Assembly (NCBI RefSeq): GCF_016772475.1
Contig: NZ_CP068595.1
Span: forward strand, 5,456,001-5,520,000
Reading direction: 5' to 3'
DNA: 64,000 nucleotides
Origin: Paenibacillus sonchi
GTDB lineage: Bacteria > Bacillota > Bacilli > Paenibacillales > Paenibacillaceae
The notes beneath the pieces are model-generated. The model did no database searches, was not told the DNA's origin, and worked only from the letters and a program-made list of their open reading frames with translations. Shown in pieces: positions 63,240 to 64,000 of the stretch. Positions within the stretch are counted from its first letter, which is position 1. The number at the start of each line of letters is the position of its first letter. The position numbers and the translations under genes were made by a program.

Positions 63240-64000
63240 ATGAGGAAAAGAGTAAACGGCAGAGCCGGATTCGGCTTAAGATGCTTGCTGGCTTTCCTGC
63301 TGGTCTGGCCGCTAATGATGGACACATTCAATGTGCCAGAGGCATCCGCGTTAAACAATGGTCTGGCACAGACTCCGCCAATGGGCTGGAACAGTTGGAA
63401 CTATTATGCTTGCAATGTGGATGAAAACAAGATTAAGGCAGCGGCTGATCTGCTGGTCAGCACAGGAATGAAGGAGGCCGGCTATCAATATGTCGTGATT
63501 GACGACTGCTGGCAGACCGGCCGCGACGCGAACGGAAATATTCTGGCCGATCCGGTCAAGTTCCCCAGCGGCATGAAGGCGCTTGCGGATTATATTCACA
63601 GCAAGGGGCTGCTGTTCGGGCTTTATACTGATGCAGGTTATACGACCTGCGCAGGAAGGCCGGGGATGTACAACCACGAGGTTCAGGATGCCCTCACATT
63701 TGCGTCATGGGGTGTGGATTACGTGAAGGTGGACTGGTGCGACAACGGAGGAATGGACCCGCAGACGCGATATACGCTGATCCGGGATGCGCTTTTGAAT
63801 TCGGGGCGCGATATTCTGTTCAGCATCTGCAACTGGGGCATTAACAAACCTTGGGTATGGGGCGCGGAAACGGGAAACATGTGGAGAACTACAGATGATA
63901 TCTTTGATTTCTGGCAGCGGGTGACCTGGATTATCGATCAGAACTATCCGCTCGCCAACTTCGCCGGACCAGGCAGGTGGAATGATCCCGATATGCTGAT
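63240..64000 (+). CDS. GH27 family enzyme (alpha-galactosidase type), partial at the 3' edge
   Basis: At least 253 residues are present and the frame is open at the window end. A signal peptide (CLLAFLLVWPLMMDTFNVPEASA) shows secretion. GH27 motifs are TPPMGWNSWNYYACN, VVIDDCWQ, YVKVDWCDN with the nucleophile Asp, SICNWG, and RWNDPDML with the acid/base Asp. The family contains alpha-galactosidases, alpha-N-acetylgalactosaminidases and isomalto-dextranases. Some fungal mannans carry alpha-galactose side chains, so removal of side chains outside the cell fits the locus. AAGGGG precedes the ATG. Confidence 0.9.
   Translation, partial: MRKRVNGRAGFGLRCLLAFLLVWPLMMDTFNVPEASALNNGLAQTPPMGWNSWNYYACNVDENKIKAAADLLVSTGMKEAGYQYVVIDDCWQTGRDANGNILADPVKFPSGMKALADYIHSKGLLFGLYTDAGYTTCAGRPGMYNHEVQDALTFASWGVDYVKVDWCDNGGMDPQTRYTLIRDALLNSGRDILFSICNWGINKPWVWGAETGNMWRTTDDIFDFWQRVTWIIDQNYPLANFAGPGRWNDPDML

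Overview
The window reads as chromosomal DNA of a Paenibacillus-like firmicute. The signs are strong GGAGG ribosome sites with frequent GTG/TTG starts, a T-box leader, GlnR/TnrA-type and cre-type sites, many AraC/GntR/two-component regulators, a carbohydrate-degrading gene load, and moderate GC. The genus is inferred, because no rRNA or other marker is present.

Layout. 1-7 kb: end of an unrecognised membrane-protein ORF, a phosphodiester glycosidase, a LysR regulator with a MetE-like methyltransferase, and an operon of two Gfo/Idh/MocA oxidoreductases around an AraC regulator. 7-16 kb: T-box plus class I lysyl-tRNA synthetase, YebC-type regulator, an IS200-type element, a broken NUDIX gene, an amidase, a TSUP transporter, and an alanyl-tRNA editing protein. 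15.7-16.7 kb: almost no coding; a 218-bp palindromic repeat and short repeats. 16.7-22 kb: FtsX-type ABC transporter with its two-component system. 22-31 kb: GNAT enzyme, stalk-domain protein, a membrane KAP P-loop NTPase, a Tet(M)-like GTPase, and a NUDIX gene plus a DMT/CRP-family/DMT operon that share an identical class II-type activator site.

31-37 kb: nitrite assimilation. A TrpD2-like gene and an ANTAR regulator diverge from nirB-nirD-cobA. The nirB leader holds two hairpins with A1/G4 hexaloops and an overlapping terminator, the layout expected for ANTAR antitermination; GlnR/TnrA-like boxes lie in the divergent promoter region. 37-40.5 kb: VanR/VanS-like two-component genes (both frameshifted), VanY-like carboxypeptidase and VanZ-like protein. 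40.5-51 kb: FGGY kinase, lacZ with divergent AraC regulator, an ATPase, a DUF116 protein, a YARHG lipoprotein, and a TetR/SMR efflux pair with a clear operator.

51-64 kb: carbohydrate locus. A GntR/LacI-type regulator and a two-component system precede a GH8 gene, then a probable alpha-mannan operon: GH125, sugar ABC transporter (binding protein and two permeases), two GH76 enzymes without signal peptides, and a GH27 enzyme cut by the window edge. The operon promoter carries TTGACA/TATACT, a cre-like site and an 11-bp motif shared with the regulator promoter.

Seven genes (vanR-like, vanS-like, AraC, ATPase, DUF116, GH8, sugar permease) are each broken by the apparent loss of one base, six of them in homopolymer runs. 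This pattern suggests uncorrected sequencing errors more than real gene decay. Two other ORFs carry 10-bp and 14-bp tandem duplications that also shift the frame.
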